A stretch of DNA of 64,000 nt, taken from assembly GCA_965221415.1 (NCBI GenBank), contig OZ244887.1:248001-312000 (forward strand), in the 5' to 3' direction. The position numbers and the translations under genes were made by a program. The number at the start of each line of letters is the position of its first letter. Within the stretch, counting starts at the first letter, position 1. Origin of the DNA: UBA8337 sp965221415 (GTDB lineage Bacteria; Pseudomonadota; Alphaproteobacteria; RS24). Under the pieces are notes generated by a model. That model saw nothing but the letters and a program-made list of their open reading frames with translations, had not been told where the DNA came from and made no database searches. Below, in pieces: positions 1 through 10,909 of this stretch.

Positions 1-521
1 GCTTTCTGGCTTTGATGACTGTAAACGCTCACGCGGCTAAACGTTGGGCTTATGGTACTAGCAAGGATGAAATGAGTGGCGTGGTCTCCTATTTTGTAGG
101 CTCTCCGCGAGCGAGGCCTATTAAGCCGATGGGTTTTCCTTATGCCGATGTGGAGAGTTGGATTGGCGTTGGTTGCAAGAATGGTAGAAAGTGGGCTTAC
201 TTCGGTTTTACCACAGCACCAAACCTAAGTGATACGCGTACGGAAGATGGTTATAATGTTGTGTCTTCAAGGCTTAAAATTGATGAACGCCTTACAAAGG
301 TTGAGTTGCATCAAACTTGGGGTGCCAAGGGTTTGCACGTTAAAGACTCTTGGAGTGACAATAAGAGTTTTTTGAAGCTTGATGAGTTTATTGAAGCTAT
401 ACCAAAATCAAATAAAATTCTCTTAGAGGTTGAGTGGCATGGTGTTGGCAAGGCTCATTTCCCTTACAGTATGGCTGGGTCGGCTAGGGCGATGGCTAAA
501 CTAGAGTCCGAATGCAACTAA
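1..521 (+). CDS. VasI-like secreted protein, 5' end outside the window
   Basis: The reading frame is open to the left edge, so the start codon lies upstream. The first residues visible (FLALMTVNAHA followed by AKRW) look like the end of a signal peptide cleaved after AHA, so the mature protein should be periplasmic or secreted. The mature part of about 160 residues begins W-x-Y-x-x-x-K-D-E-M-S-G. It has a Cys near residue 53 and ends with a hydrophobic stretch and a Cys (SAGS-like, then LESEC). This layout resembles the VasI/TssS-like family linked to type VI secretion and phage regions, but no other secretion gene is visible. Its codons look AT-richer than the genes downstream, which fits an acquired gene. 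It lies directly before the 23S rRNA transcription unit, where a 16S rRNA gene would be expected. The family assignment is tentative. Confidence 0.55.
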   Translation, partial: FLALMTVNAHAAKRWAYGTSKDEMSGVVSYFVGSPRARPIKPMGFPYADVESWIGVGCKNGRKWAYFGFTTAPNLSDTRTEDGYNVVSSRLKIDERLTKVELHQTWGAKGLHVKDSWSDNKSFLKLDEFIEAIPKSNKILLEVEWHGVGKAHFPYSMAGSARAMAKLESECN

Positions 522-616
522 GCTTAGAATTCAGCTTCATACCGCGTGTCACAGGTCGCTTTGGGGCATGTTTTATCGCTTATTTGGGATGGTTTGCAGA
601 ACTGTGTTATTTCTGC
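522..616. other. Intergenic stretch without a gene
   Basis: This stretch lies between the secreted-protein gene and the 23S promoter. I see no coding frame, tRNA or terminator with a T-tract in it. Confidence 0.5.
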
Positions 617-644
617 TTGACGCGCTTCGTTAAGTCTATATAAC
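617..644 (+). promoter_or_regulatory. Sigma70-type promoter of the 23S-5S rRNA unit
   Basis: A -35 hexamer TTGACG (617-622) and a -10 hexamer TATAAC (639-644) are separated by 16 bases. They lie about 390 bases before the mature 23S end and 57 bases before a boxA-like element. It is one of the best promoter matches seen by eye in the window. It suggests that 23S-5S is transcribed on its own rather than from a promoter ahead of 16S. Confidence 0.65.
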
Positions 645-700
645 CGCCCTATTGAGATGCCTAGCGGAGGCGATGTTTCGTCTGCGATGAGGTATTTTCG

Positions 701-712
701 CGCTGTTTGACA
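701..712 (+). promoter_or_regulatory. boxA-like antitermination element in the rRNA leader
   Basis: CGCTGTTTGACA closely matches the rRNA boxA core (TGCTCTTTGACA). It is followed by the ATTGTGAAGAAGAG type of sequence common in alphaproteobacterial 16S-23S spacers. boxA recruits NusB/NusE and keeps the rRNA transcript from Rho termination. Between it and the 23S 5' stem (713-1030) I see no tRNA-Ile, tRNA-Ala or protein gene. Confidence 0.55.
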
Positions 713-1038
713 TTGTGAAGAAGAGATTTACCCGATTTGTGGTTAATCATGTGTGGCTGGATGGTCTGTTACTAATTTGTCCGCCCACATAAGCATGGTT
801 ATATCCGAGCGTTATCGTCGCTTTTGTGCTGAATTTTGCGCAATTGAATGTGATTTCAGGGAAAGCAAGACCCCCCCGGGTTTATGCGGGTAAGTTTTAC
901 AGAATAATTTATTGATCTTTTAGATCGCCGTTTGAACGGTCCTACACTGTTCATCTGGTGGTCAACTGATCGCAAAACACCACAATTAAACGTGTTTCAA
1001 TTGCTGCACGGCAGTTGGCGCATGGTGGTAATGAGAAC

Positions 1039-3779
<2,741 letters not shown>

Positions 3780-3867
3780 GTTCTCATTTCCCCATGCGCT
3801 GGCCTCGCTCAACGAGCGTCAGCAATAATAGCTCAGTTTTTGATCAATAAATGTTTCATATTGCGCC

Positions 3868-3985
3868 GACTTGGTGACTATGGCGAAGCGCCTAAACCCG
3901 ATCCCATCCCGAACTCGGAAGTTAAACGCTTCAGCGCCGATGGTACTGCATCTTAAGGTGTGGGAGAGTAGGTCGTTGCCAGGTC
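3868..3985 (+). rRNA. rrf: 5S ribosomal RNA
   Basis: About 118 nt, starting 88 bases after 23S. Helix I is GACTTGG at 3868-3874 with CCAGGTC at 3979-3985. The conserved CCCGATCCCATCCCGAACTCGG and GGGAGAGTAGGTCG segments are present. The flanks TCATATTGCGC and GCGCAATATGA extend the stem and mark the processing site. I see no terminator with a clear T-tract after it. In many alphaproteobacteria the initiator tRNA follows directly; here it is 1.45 kb away. Confidence 0.97.
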
Positions 3986-4105
3986 TGCGCAATATGAAAC
4001 AATTCTGTAAACCTTCTTCACAACGTCATTCACAACATACCCCATTCATAAGCTATACTCATAAAATGTTGCGTTTCGCGTCAATAAGAGTAAAATAGCA
4101 CCATA

Positions 4106-4282
4106 ATGAGCAAACAAACGCCAGTTACGGATTCCAACCAACCGCACCCCACACAGGACGCGCGCGCCAAGTCGCATGGCAAATCCGACCCGAGGCTAAA
4201 ATCGCTCACGCCCGAGCAAGAGCGGGTTTTTCTAAGCGGTCTTGAGCGCTTTGACGCGCTTTACCGCAAACTAGCCGAATAA
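4106..4282 (+). CDS. Small antitoxin-like protein paired with Doc toxin
   Basis: A 58-residue reading frame from ATG 4106 to TAA 4282, ending 10 bases before the Doc toxin start. The N-terminal half is polar and probably disordered (many Pro, Gln, Lys, Asp). The C-terminal half is predicted helical (LTPEQERVFLSGLERFDALY). This fits the Phd/AxxA-type layout, in which a disordered or helical tail neutralises the partner. It has no recognisable Phd N-terminal DNA-binding fold, so autoregulation cannot be shown. The call rests on its size, its spacing and the toxin downstream. Confidence 0.6.
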   Translation: MSKQTPVTDSNQPHPTQDARAKSHGKSDPRLKSLTPEQERVFLSGLERFDALYRKLAE

Positions 4283-4292
4283 AGCTGCCGCC

Positions 4293-4682
4293 ATGTCTGA
4301 AACAAGCCATGTCGTCTATTTGACGACAGAGAATATTATCGCGATGCACGATGTGTTAATTTACAGGCATGGTGGTGCAGATGGCATCCGTGATATGGGT
4401 GCGCTTGAGTCTGCTGTCGCACGACCGCAAACGGGCTATTATGATGGCATCGTCGACGCAGCAGCCGCGCTCATGGAAAGCCTTATTCAAAATCACCCCT
4501 TTGTTGATGGCAACAAACGCATCGCTTTTGGTGCGGCGCAGTCTTTTTTAGAGACAAACGGATATGAAATTAGTGCCGAGAGCATGGATGTTTATGAAAA
4601 AATCATCGGCTTGTTTGAACGCCAAGAAGTCAATCACGATAATTTGGTAGTGTTACTAGAAAGCATTGCGCGCGCTACATAA
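4293..4682 (+). CDS. doc: Doc-type Fic-domain toxin (death-on-curing family)
   Basis: 129 residues, the usual length for Doc. The Fic-like active motif HPFVDGNKR spans residues 68-76, matching Doc H-x-F-x-[DN]-G-N-K-R. Phage P1 Doc phosphorylates EF-Tu rather than AMPylating, and the Lys in GNKR marks this branch. An N-terminal segment with GIRD-x-GALESA is also typical of Doc. The partner antitoxin lies 10 bases upstream. The pair lies between 5S rRNA and the initiator tRNA, an accessory insertion into a normally conserved neighbourhood. Toxicity and target are inferred from the family. Confidence 0.9.
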   Translation: MSETSHVVYLTTENIIAMHDVLIYRHGGADGIRDMGALESAVARPQTGYYDGIVDAAAALMESLIQNHPFVDGNKRIAFGAAQSFLETNGYEISAESMDVYEKIIGLFERQEVNHDNLVVLLESIARAT

Positions 4683-4831
4683 ATGATTATGAACGTGCTT
4701 GAGATATCAAGATTAATAGTATGTGTAAAAAATTATACTTCCTTGCATAAATCCGAAATGCATGGTTATTATTTCCATTGAAACGTAGCTTTTGCGACAA
4801 AATGAAAATGACAAAAACAAGGAAATATAAA

Positions 4832-5233
4832 ATGCGCAACCTATTTACTAAACTAATCGCCGTAAGCTTGCTTGGCGGCATGCTAGCGGCTTGTGCCTCT
4901 ATCGTTGATGGGGGAACTACAAAACCAGTGAGTGTCAACTCGGCAATCACAGGTCAGAAGTTTAAAATTCGCGATAAATCTGGTAAAATCGTCTATAGCG
5001 GCACGACACCCACAACCGTTAACCTGCAACGAAGCGGTAGCGGATGGTTTGAAGGACAGCAATATACAATTCAATTAGAAGATGGGACAGCCTCGGCAGT
5101 GGTAAATAGTTCAGCGACAGGCTGGTATATTGCTGGCAACTTCTTTATCGGCGGACTCGTCGGATGGCTTATCGTTGACCCACTCACAGGTGCAATGCAT
5201 ACATTGCGTCCAGACTCGGTAAACTTACGGTAG
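4832..5233 (+). CDS. Small outer-membrane-type lipoprotein
   Basis: 133 residues. The start ATG 4832 follows an AAGGAA ribosome site; upstream in-frame starts lack one. Residues 1-20 form a signal peptide ending in the lipobox LAAC, so Cys20 should be lipidated. The mature part reads C-A-S-I-V-D-G-G-T-T-K-P-V-S-V, then a PEGA-like stretch (GKIVYSGTTPTTVNL), then a Gly-rich hydrophobic segment (FFIGGLVGWLIVDPLTGAM). Small lipoproteins with a SIVxG...TTP..V.L...GG..G..VD..TGA pattern are common in Proteobacteria and in prophage cargo, with unknown function. It is an orphan gene between the toxin pair and tRNA-fMet. Confidence 0.8.
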   Translation: MRNLFTKLIAVSLLGGMLAACASIVDGGTTKPVSVNSAITGQKFKIRDKSGKIVYSGTTPTTVNLQRSGSGWFEGQQYTIQLEDGTASAVVNSSATGWYIAGNFFIGGLVGWLIVDPLTGAMHTLRPDSVNLR

Positions 5234-5433
5234 TAAATAGAAAAAATGAGGCGTGGATTATCTTGGTGTGCCACAGCCAATGTAAATAGCTTTTGAACCC
5301 GCAAGCGCAGTAGCGGCGCGGTCTGTAGGCTTCTGCAAGGTTAGCTAAGCGGTGAAACTTTGGTTTTTTCGCGTTATTTCCTATGCAAATTATTCATGTG
5401 TGTTACAAGAGCGTTTCGTGAAACCACCTTTAT

Positions 5434-5510
<77 letters not shown>

Positions 5511-5540
5511 AAAACCCTCGCTGGAAAGCGGGGGTTTTTT
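5511..5540 (+). terminator. Rho-independent terminator after tRNA-fMet
   Basis: An 8-bp stem CCCTCGCT / AGCGGGGG with a GGAA loop is followed by six T. It starts one base after the encoded CCA. Confidence 0.85.
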
Positions 5541-5630
5541 GTTGTGGGGGTGCGGTGGATGGACTAGCGGTTCACGCTAAAAGCGCTTATCGAGCGTTAG
5601 CGAGATGTAGCGCGCCTTGCGCCTTTTAGG

Positions 5631-5651
5631 AATCCTACCCCCGCAACCAAA
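5631..5651 (+). repeat. Direct repeat copy 2: tRNA-fMet 3' end remnant
   Basis: An exact 21-base copy of 5492-5512, with no tRNA body in front of it. The 118 bases between the copies hold only the tRNA terminator and a stretch without coding sense. Confidence 0.6.
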
Positions 5652-5675
5652 TCCAAAAGACGACGGTAGCGTTTT

Positions 5676-5691
5676 TACGCATTTATGCGTA
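5676..5691. promoter_or_regulatory. Perfect palindrome, possible operator for mmsA
   Basis: TACGCAT-TT-ATGCGTA, 7-bp arms and a 2-base centre, 140 bases before the mmsA start. The size and symmetry fit a dimeric regulator site; the regulator is unknown. Confidence 0.35.
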
Positions 5692-5707
5692 TAGTCAACA
5701 CGATTGT

Positions 5708-5752
5708 ACCCGCCAAGGCTATGCACGAAAGTGTATCCTCAAATTGGCGGGT
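5708..5752 (+). ncRNA. Structured RNA element upstream of mmsA
   Basis: A 9-bp outer stem ACCCGCCAA / TTGGCGGGT (5708-5716, 5744-5752) encloses an asymmetric internal loop. Inside it is a 6-bp hairpin, ATGCAC / GTGTAT, closed by a GAAA tetraloop (5721-5736). No T-run follows (CCTTTCGTTT), so a plain terminator is a weak explanation. It ends 78 bases before the mmsA start codon. I do not recognise a known riboswitch. Confidence 0.4.
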
Positions 5753-5830
5753 CCTTTCGTTTAGGAGCATGTGTATTGGCGTTTTGAGCGTGGGCTGCTA
5801 GATTGCCCCATTGGGATGAGGGAGAAACAC

Positions 5831-7327
5831 ATGCGCGAAGTTCAACATTTTATTGCTGGCAAGGCGACCCGTGGCGAGGCCACCCGCGATGGCGATATTT
5901 ACAATCCAAGCACAGGTCAGGTGCAAGCCAAGGTTTGCCTTGGGACGCCAAGCGATGTTGAGGCTGCCGTCAAAGCTGCCCAGAAAGCGCAACCAGAATG
6001 GGCGGCGACCAATCCGCAGCGTCGTGCGCGGGTTATGTTTGCGTTCAAGCAGCTGCTCGAAGACAATATGGATGCGCTCGCTGCGCTGTTATCGTCTGAG
6101 CATGGCAAGGTGATTGCCGACGCCAAGGGTGATATTCAGCGTGGGCTAGAGGTTATCGAGTTCGCCTGTGGTATTCCGCATTTGTTGAAGGGCGAATACA
6201 CGCAAGGGGGTGGCCCAGACATTGATATTTATTCTATGCGCCAGCCATTGGGGATTGTCGCGGGAATCACGCCGTTTAATTTCCCTGCGATGATTCCGAT
6301 GTGGATGTTTGGTATCGCCATTGCGTGCGGCAATGCGTTTATTCTGAAGCCGTCGGAAAAAGACCCGAGCCTGCCTGTTCGGCTGGCCGAGTTGATGCTT
6401 CAAGCGGGCGCGCCTGAGGGCTTACTGAATGTTGTCCATGGCGACAAGGAAGTGGTTGATGCGGTGCTTGCGCATCCTGAAATTAAAGCGGTGAGTTTCG
6501 TAGGCTCATCTGATATCGCGCATTATGTGTATCAGACTGGCACGGCCAATGGTAAGCGCGTGCAGGCGATGGGCGGGGCGAAAAATCACGGCATTATTAT
6601 GCCTGACGCTGATATGGATCAGGTGATTGCGGATTTCTCTGGCGCGGCGTATGGCTCGGCGGGCGAGCGTTGCATGGCACTGCCAGTCGCGGTGCCTGTC
6701 GGCAAAGATACCGCCGACGAGTTTGTCGCCCGCATGAGCGAAGAGATTGGGTCGTTAAACGTCGGTGTTTCAAGTGACCCAGAGGCGCATTACGGGCCGG
6801 TTGTCTCGGCGGCGCACCGCACCAATATCGAGAATTATATCGAGATGGGCGTTAAAGAAGGCGCAGATTTACTGGTCGATGGCCGCGGGCTGAGCTTGCA
6901 AGGAAACGAGCAAGGGTTTTTCATTGGCCCGTCCCTGTTCGACCATGTGAAGCCCGACATGCAGTCTTACCAAGAAGAGATTTTCGGCCCTGTTTTGCAA
7001 GTTGTGCGCGCAGATAATCTGGAAGAAGCGGCGCGCCTGCCATCCGAGCATCAATACGGCAATGGCGTGGCGATTTTTACCCGCAATGGTCTGGCAGCCC
7101 GCGAGTTCGCCGCGAAAGTCAATGTCGGCATGGTGGGCATTAACGTGCCCATACCCGTGCCAGTGGCGTATCACACATTCGGCGGCTGGAAACGCTCGGC
7201 TTTCGGCGACACCAACCAGCACGGCACAGAAGGCATTAAGTTTTACACCAAGATAAAAACCGTCACCCAGCGTTGGCCATCGGGCGATGTGGACGACCAG
7301 TCATTCATCATCCCAACGATGGAATAG
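5831..7327 (+). CDS. mmsA: Methylmalonate-semialdehyde dehydrogenase (CoA-acylating)
   Basis: 498 residues, normal for MmsA. It oxidises methylmalonate or malonate semialdehyde to propionyl-CoA or acetyl-CoA with CoA and NAD, in valine and inositol breakdown. The aldehyde dehydrogenase fold shows VAGITPFNFPAMIPMWM (cofactor and CoA site), the NAD loop FVGSSDIA, and the catalytic Cys at residue 281 in GERCMALPV. The C-terminal GGWKRSAFGD is typical. ATG 5831 is chosen because GGAG lies just upstream; an upstream in-frame GTG would add an unrelated N-terminus. It is alone on its strand, followed by the EthA-like gene 80 bases on. The product propionyl-CoA links it to the prpE gene nearby. Confidence 0.95.
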   Translation: MREVQHFIAGKATRGEATRDGDIYNPSTGQVQAKVCLGTPSDVEAAVKAAQKAQPEWAATNPQRRARVMFAFKQLLEDNMDALAALLSSEHGKVIADAKGDIQRGLEVIEFACGIPHLLKGEYTQGGGPDIDIYSMRQPLGIVAGITPFNFPAMIPMWMFGIAIACGNAFILKPSEKDPSLPVRLAELMLQAGAPEGLLNVVHGDKEVVDAVLAHPEIKAVSFVGSSDIAHYVYQTGTANGKRVQAMGGAKNHGIIMPDADMDQVIADFSGAAYGSAGERCMALPVAVPVGKDTADEFVARMSEEIGSLNVGVSSDPEAHYGPVVSAAHRTNIENYIEMGVKEGADLLVDGRGLSLQGNEQGFFIGPSLFDHVKPDMQSYQEEIFGPVLQVVRADNLEEAARLPSEHQYGNGVAIFTRNGLAAREFAAKVNVGMVGINVPIPVPVAYHTFGGWKRSAFGDTNQHGTEGIKFYTKIKTVTQRWPSGDVDDQSFIIPTME

Positions 7328-7407
7328 CGACTGCCTCTTGCCCTTTTTGATAAAAACGCCATAATCAGGGTTAGATTCGACGTGACCCTATTTTGAGAGA
7401 GTAAACC

Positions 7408-8865
7408 ATGAACGAAACCCAGCATAACGACGTGTTGATTATTGGTGCCGGTATCTCTGGCATTTCTTCGGCCTATCATTTGAAAAAACATAGCCCTAAA
7501 GCATCTTTCGAGATTCTCGAACAGCGCGACAGTATCGGCGGCACTTGGGATTTATTCAAATATCCGGGTATCCGCTCTGATAGCGATATGTATACGCTGG
7601 GCTTTGCGTTCCGCCCGTGGCGCGATGCCAAGGCTATCGCGGATGCGCCGTCTATTATGGATTATCTCAAAGACGCCGTGTCAGAGGGCAAGATTGACGA
7701 GAAAATCCATTTCGGCAAGAAAGTCACCGAAGCCAGATGGTCAACCCCCGAAGGTAAGTGGTTCGTGACGGTCGAAGACAAAGCAACAGGCGAACAAAGC
7801 ATCCGCACCTGCAAGTTTCTGCATAGTTGTGCCGGCTATTACAATTATGACCATGGCTATCAACCAGATTTTCCGGGGGCAGAAGATTTCGCAGGCGAGA
7901 TGGTGCATCCACAATTCTGGCCAGAAGATTTAGACTATGAAGGCAAGAAAGTCGTGGTGGTTGGCTCGGGCGCAACAGCTGTGACGCTCGTGCCAGCTAT
8001 GTCGCACAAGGCAGAACATGTCACCATGTTGCAGCGGTCGCCGACTTATATCGTCGCCCGCCCATCGGAAGACACGATGGCGAATTCTTTACGCAAATTC
8101 CTGCCAGCATCGGTGGCCTATAGTCTGGTGCGCTGGAAAAACGTATTGCTAGGACGGTTTTTCTTTTGGATGTGCCGTAAATATCCTGACCGCGTGAAAA
8201 AGCAGCTTTTGGACGAGCTTCCTGACTTGTTACCCGAAGGCTATGATATTGAAAAGCATCTGACCCCCACTTATAACCCGTGGGATCAGCGTCTTTGCTT
8301 GGCACCCGATGGTGATTTTTTCACCTCTATTTGCGATGGCAAGGCGGATATTGTCACCGACCATATCGAGCGCATCACGAAGAATGGTATCGCGTTGAAA
8401 TCGGGCGAAACGTTGGAAGCGGACATCATTGTTTCGGCGACGGGTCTGGATTTGAACTTTTTGGGCAATATTCAAGTCAGCGTAGATAATGAGGCGGTTG
8501 AGCCGGCTAATCTGCTGAATTACAAGGGCATGATGTATTCGGGCGTTCCGAATTTGATGACATCGTTTGGCTATACCAATGCGTCATGGACGCTGCGCTG
8601 CGATTTGACCTCGAAATATCTGTGCCGCATGGTCAATTATATGGACCGCAAAGGGTTGAGCCGCGCCATGCCAACGCCAGATATGGCAAATGTTGAGTTC
8701 GAGCCATTGCTTGACTTCTCATCGGGCTATATCACCAGAAAATCGGCTGAATTGCCGAAACAAGGCACTGTTAAGCCATGGGTGATGTATCAAAATTATG
8801 TCGCAGATATTTTTCTGGTGAAATTTGCAGGGCTGTCTGATTCAGGCATGAAATTCACCAAATAG
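7408..8865 (+). CDS. EthA-like Baeyer-Villiger flavoprotein monooxygenase
   Basis: 485 residues, close to the length of mycobacterial EthA. The FAD Rossmann motif GAGISG is at residues 13-18, and NADPH-binding GSGATAV lies further on. Between them, residues 161-172 read FAGEMVHPQFWP, which fits the type I Baeyer-Villiger fingerprint FxGxxxHxxxWP exactly. These cytosolic enzymes insert oxygen next to ketones to give esters or lactones, or oxidise S and N. The substrate is unknown. The gene lies between mmsA and prpE, so oxidation of a ketone whose ester would release propionate or acetate is possible, but this is inference. It converges on prpE with 8 bases between stops. Confidence 0.9.
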   Translation: MNETQHNDVLIIGAGISGISSAYHLKKHSPKASFEILEQRDSIGGTWDLFKYPGIRSDSDMYTLGFAFRPWRDAKAIADAPSIMDYLKDAVSEGKIDEKIHFGKKVTEARWSTPEGKWFVTVEDKATGEQSIRTCKFLHSCAGYYNYDHGYQPDFPGAEDFAGEMVHPQFWPEDLDYEGKKVVVVGSGATAVTLVPAMSHKAEHVTMLQRSPTYIVARPSEDTMANSLRKFLPASVAYSLVRWKNVLLGRFFFWMCRKYPDRVKKQLLDELPDLLPEGYDIEKHLTPTYNPWDQRLCLAPDGDFFTSICDGKADIVTDHIERITKNGIALKSGETLEADIIVSATGLDLNFLGNIQVSVDNEAVEPANLLNYKGMMYSGVPNLMTSFGYTNASWTLRCDLTSKYLCRMVNYMDRKGLSRAMPTPDMANVEFEPLLDFSSGYITRKSAELPKQGTVKPWVMYQNYVADIFLVKFAGLSDSGMKFTK

Positions 8866-8873
8866 CAGCGCCT

Positions 8874-10772
8874 TTATGAGCTTTGCGGGTAGCCAAGCTC
8901 AGTCAGCTTGTCGCCGATTTCGTCTAATATCACAGGGTCGTCAATCGTGGCGGGCATTTGCCAAGCCTCGCCATTGGCGATTTTGCGTATCGTGCCGCGC
9001 AAGATTTTGCCAGAGCGCGTTTTCGGTAAACGCTCGATGCGTGTCGCCAGTTTAAACGCGGCGACAGGGCCGATTTTGTCGCGCACCAATTGCACACATT
9101 CGCTCAGTATTTCCGCATCAGGCCGATTGACACCATCGTTAAACACCAAAAGTCCAAGCGGTAATTCGCCTTTCAGCGCATCTTTGACACCTAGCACAGC
9201 GCATTCGGCAATGTCGGGATGGCCTGCGAGGACTTCTTCCATACCGCCCGTTGACAGACGGTGACCCGCCACATTGATAATATCATCCGTGCGCGACATC
9301 ACATAAAGATAGCCATCCTCATCAAGAAAGCCTGCGTCCCCTGTTTTGTAATAGCCGGGGAAATCATTGAGATAGGCTTCCGCAAAGCCCTCTTGATTTT
9401 GCCATAGGCCGGGCAAGCAGCCGGGCGGCAAAGGCAGCTTAATGACTATCGCGCCCGTTTCTTGCGCTGCGACAGCTTGGCCATCTTCGCCCAACACAGC
9501 CAGTTCAAAGCCCGGCATGGGCAGGCTTGGTGAGCCTTTTTTGACGGGCAAGAGTTCAATTCCAACTGGATTGGCACATACTGGCCATCCTGTTTCCGTC
9601 TGCCACCAATTATCAATGACGGGCACATTAAGGCTTGCCTCTGCCCAGTTGATTGTATCGGGGTCGACGCGTTCGCCTGCCAGATAAAGCGTTTCGAAAT
9701 GGCTTAAATCATGGCCTGCGACCAATTTGCCGTGCGGGTCTTCTTTTTTGATGGCGCGGAAAGCTGTTGGTGCGGTGAACAGCGCCTTGACTTTATGGTC
9801 TGCGATGACCCGCCAAAAGGCACTCGCATCGGGTGTGCCGATAGGCTTTCCTTCATAGATAATGCTGGTCGCGCCAATCGATAGCGGCCCGTATAGGATG
9901 AAGCTATGGCCGACCACCCAGCCGAAATCCGAAGCCGCCCAGAACACCTCGCCCGCTTTGATGTTGTAGATATTTTCCATCGACCATGACAGGGCGACCA
10001 AATGGCCGCCATTATCGCGCACCACGCCCTTGGGAATGCCCGTCGTGCCAGAAGTATAGAGAATATAAAGCGGGTCGGTGGCGGCCACGCTCACGCAGGG
10101 TGGGCGATGGCTTCGCTCACGGGCTTCGGCTTCTTGGGTCTGCCAGACAAAATCGCGCTCAGTTAACTCGGCTTGTAATTCTGGGCGTTGCCAGATGATG
10201 CAGGCGTGCGGTTTATGATTTGCCAATTCTATCGCGCCATCCAGCAGCGGCTTATAGGCGATGACCCGCCCCGGCTCGATGCCGCATGAAGCCGTCAGAA
10301 TGAGTTTCGGCGTGGCATCATCAATGCGCGTGGCCAATTCGGCGGCGGCAAACCCGCCAAAGACAATCGAATGTATCGCCCCAAGGCGTGCGCATGCCAG
10401 CGTGGCAATCGCCGTTTCAACAATCATCGGCATATAAATGATAACGCGGTCGCCTTTTGTGACCCCATGGGTCGCCATCAGCCCCGCGACTAATTCTACG
10501 CGGTCTAATAAATCGGCATAGCTCAGCTTGGTAACGCTGTCGGTCAGGGGGCTGTCATGGATAAGCGCTATCCTATCGCCATGGCCAGCCGCAATATGGC
10601 GGTCGACGCAATTATAGCACGTGTTCATCTCGCCATCGACATACCAACGGTCACCATCGGGCGTTTGCGCGAAAATAGTTTGCGGCGGCGTTGTCCAATC
10701 CAACCGCTCGGCTTGCTTGCGCCAAAAGCTCTCTGGGTCTTTCTTCCATTGCTCATAAATCGGCTGATACAT
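8874..10772 (-). CDS. prpE: Propionyl-CoA synthetase
   Basis: 632 residues, as in enterobacterial PrpE (about 628). It activates propionate to propionyl-CoA through an acyl-adenylate. The AMP-binding motif YTSGTTGIPKG starts near residue 239, YKTGDAGF lies further on, and the catalytic Lys is in KTRSGKILR near residue 589. Long blocks such as VYMPM-like IIYMPMIVET, IHSIVFGGFA and VIDNWWQTETGWP match PrpE more closely than acetyl-CoA synthetase. ATG 10772 is preferred over GTG 10778 because AGGAG lies 9 bases before the ATG. It has no prp operon genes around it. With mmsA it feeds the propionyl-CoA pool. Confidence 0.92.
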   Translation of the reverse strand: MYQPIYEQWKKDPESFWRKQAERLDWTTPPQTIFAQTPDGDRWYVDGEMNTCYNCVDRHIAAGHGDRIALIHDSPLTDSVTKLSYADLLDRVELVAGLMATHGVTKGDRVIIYMPMIVETAIATLACARLGAIHSIVFGGFAAAELATRIDDATPKLILTASCGIEPGRVIAYKPLLDGAIELANHKPHACIIWQRPELQAELTERDFVWQTQEAEARERSHRPPCVSVAATDPLYILYTSGTTGIPKGVVRDNGGHLVALSWSMENIYNIKAGEVFWAASDFGWVVGHSFILYGPLSIGATSIIYEGKPIGTPDASAFWRVIADHKVKALFTAPTAFRAIKKEDPHGKLVAGHDLSHFETLYLAGERVDPDTINWAEASLNVPVIDNWWQTETGWPVCANPVGIELLPVKKGSPSLPMPGFELAVLGEDGQAVAAQETGAIVIKLPLPPGCLPGLWQNQEGFAEAYLNDFPGYYKTGDAGFLDEDGYLYVMSRTDDIINVAGHRLSTGGMEEVLAGHPDIAECAVLGVKDALKGELPLGLLVFNDGVNRPDAEILSECVQLVRDKIGPVAAFKLATRIERLPKTRSGKILRGTIRKIANGEAWQMPATIDDPVILDEIGDKLTELGYPQSS

Positions 10773-10909
10773 ATGCACTGTCTCCTCTTGCGGGGACAGC
10801 TTATCGCGGCCACCAAAAAGGTCAATCTTTGCCCCCTTATTTTATAAAGCGCATGGCTTGTCATCGGCGCTTGCTTGAGGCACACTTATTAAAAACGGGG
10901 AGAAGATTT

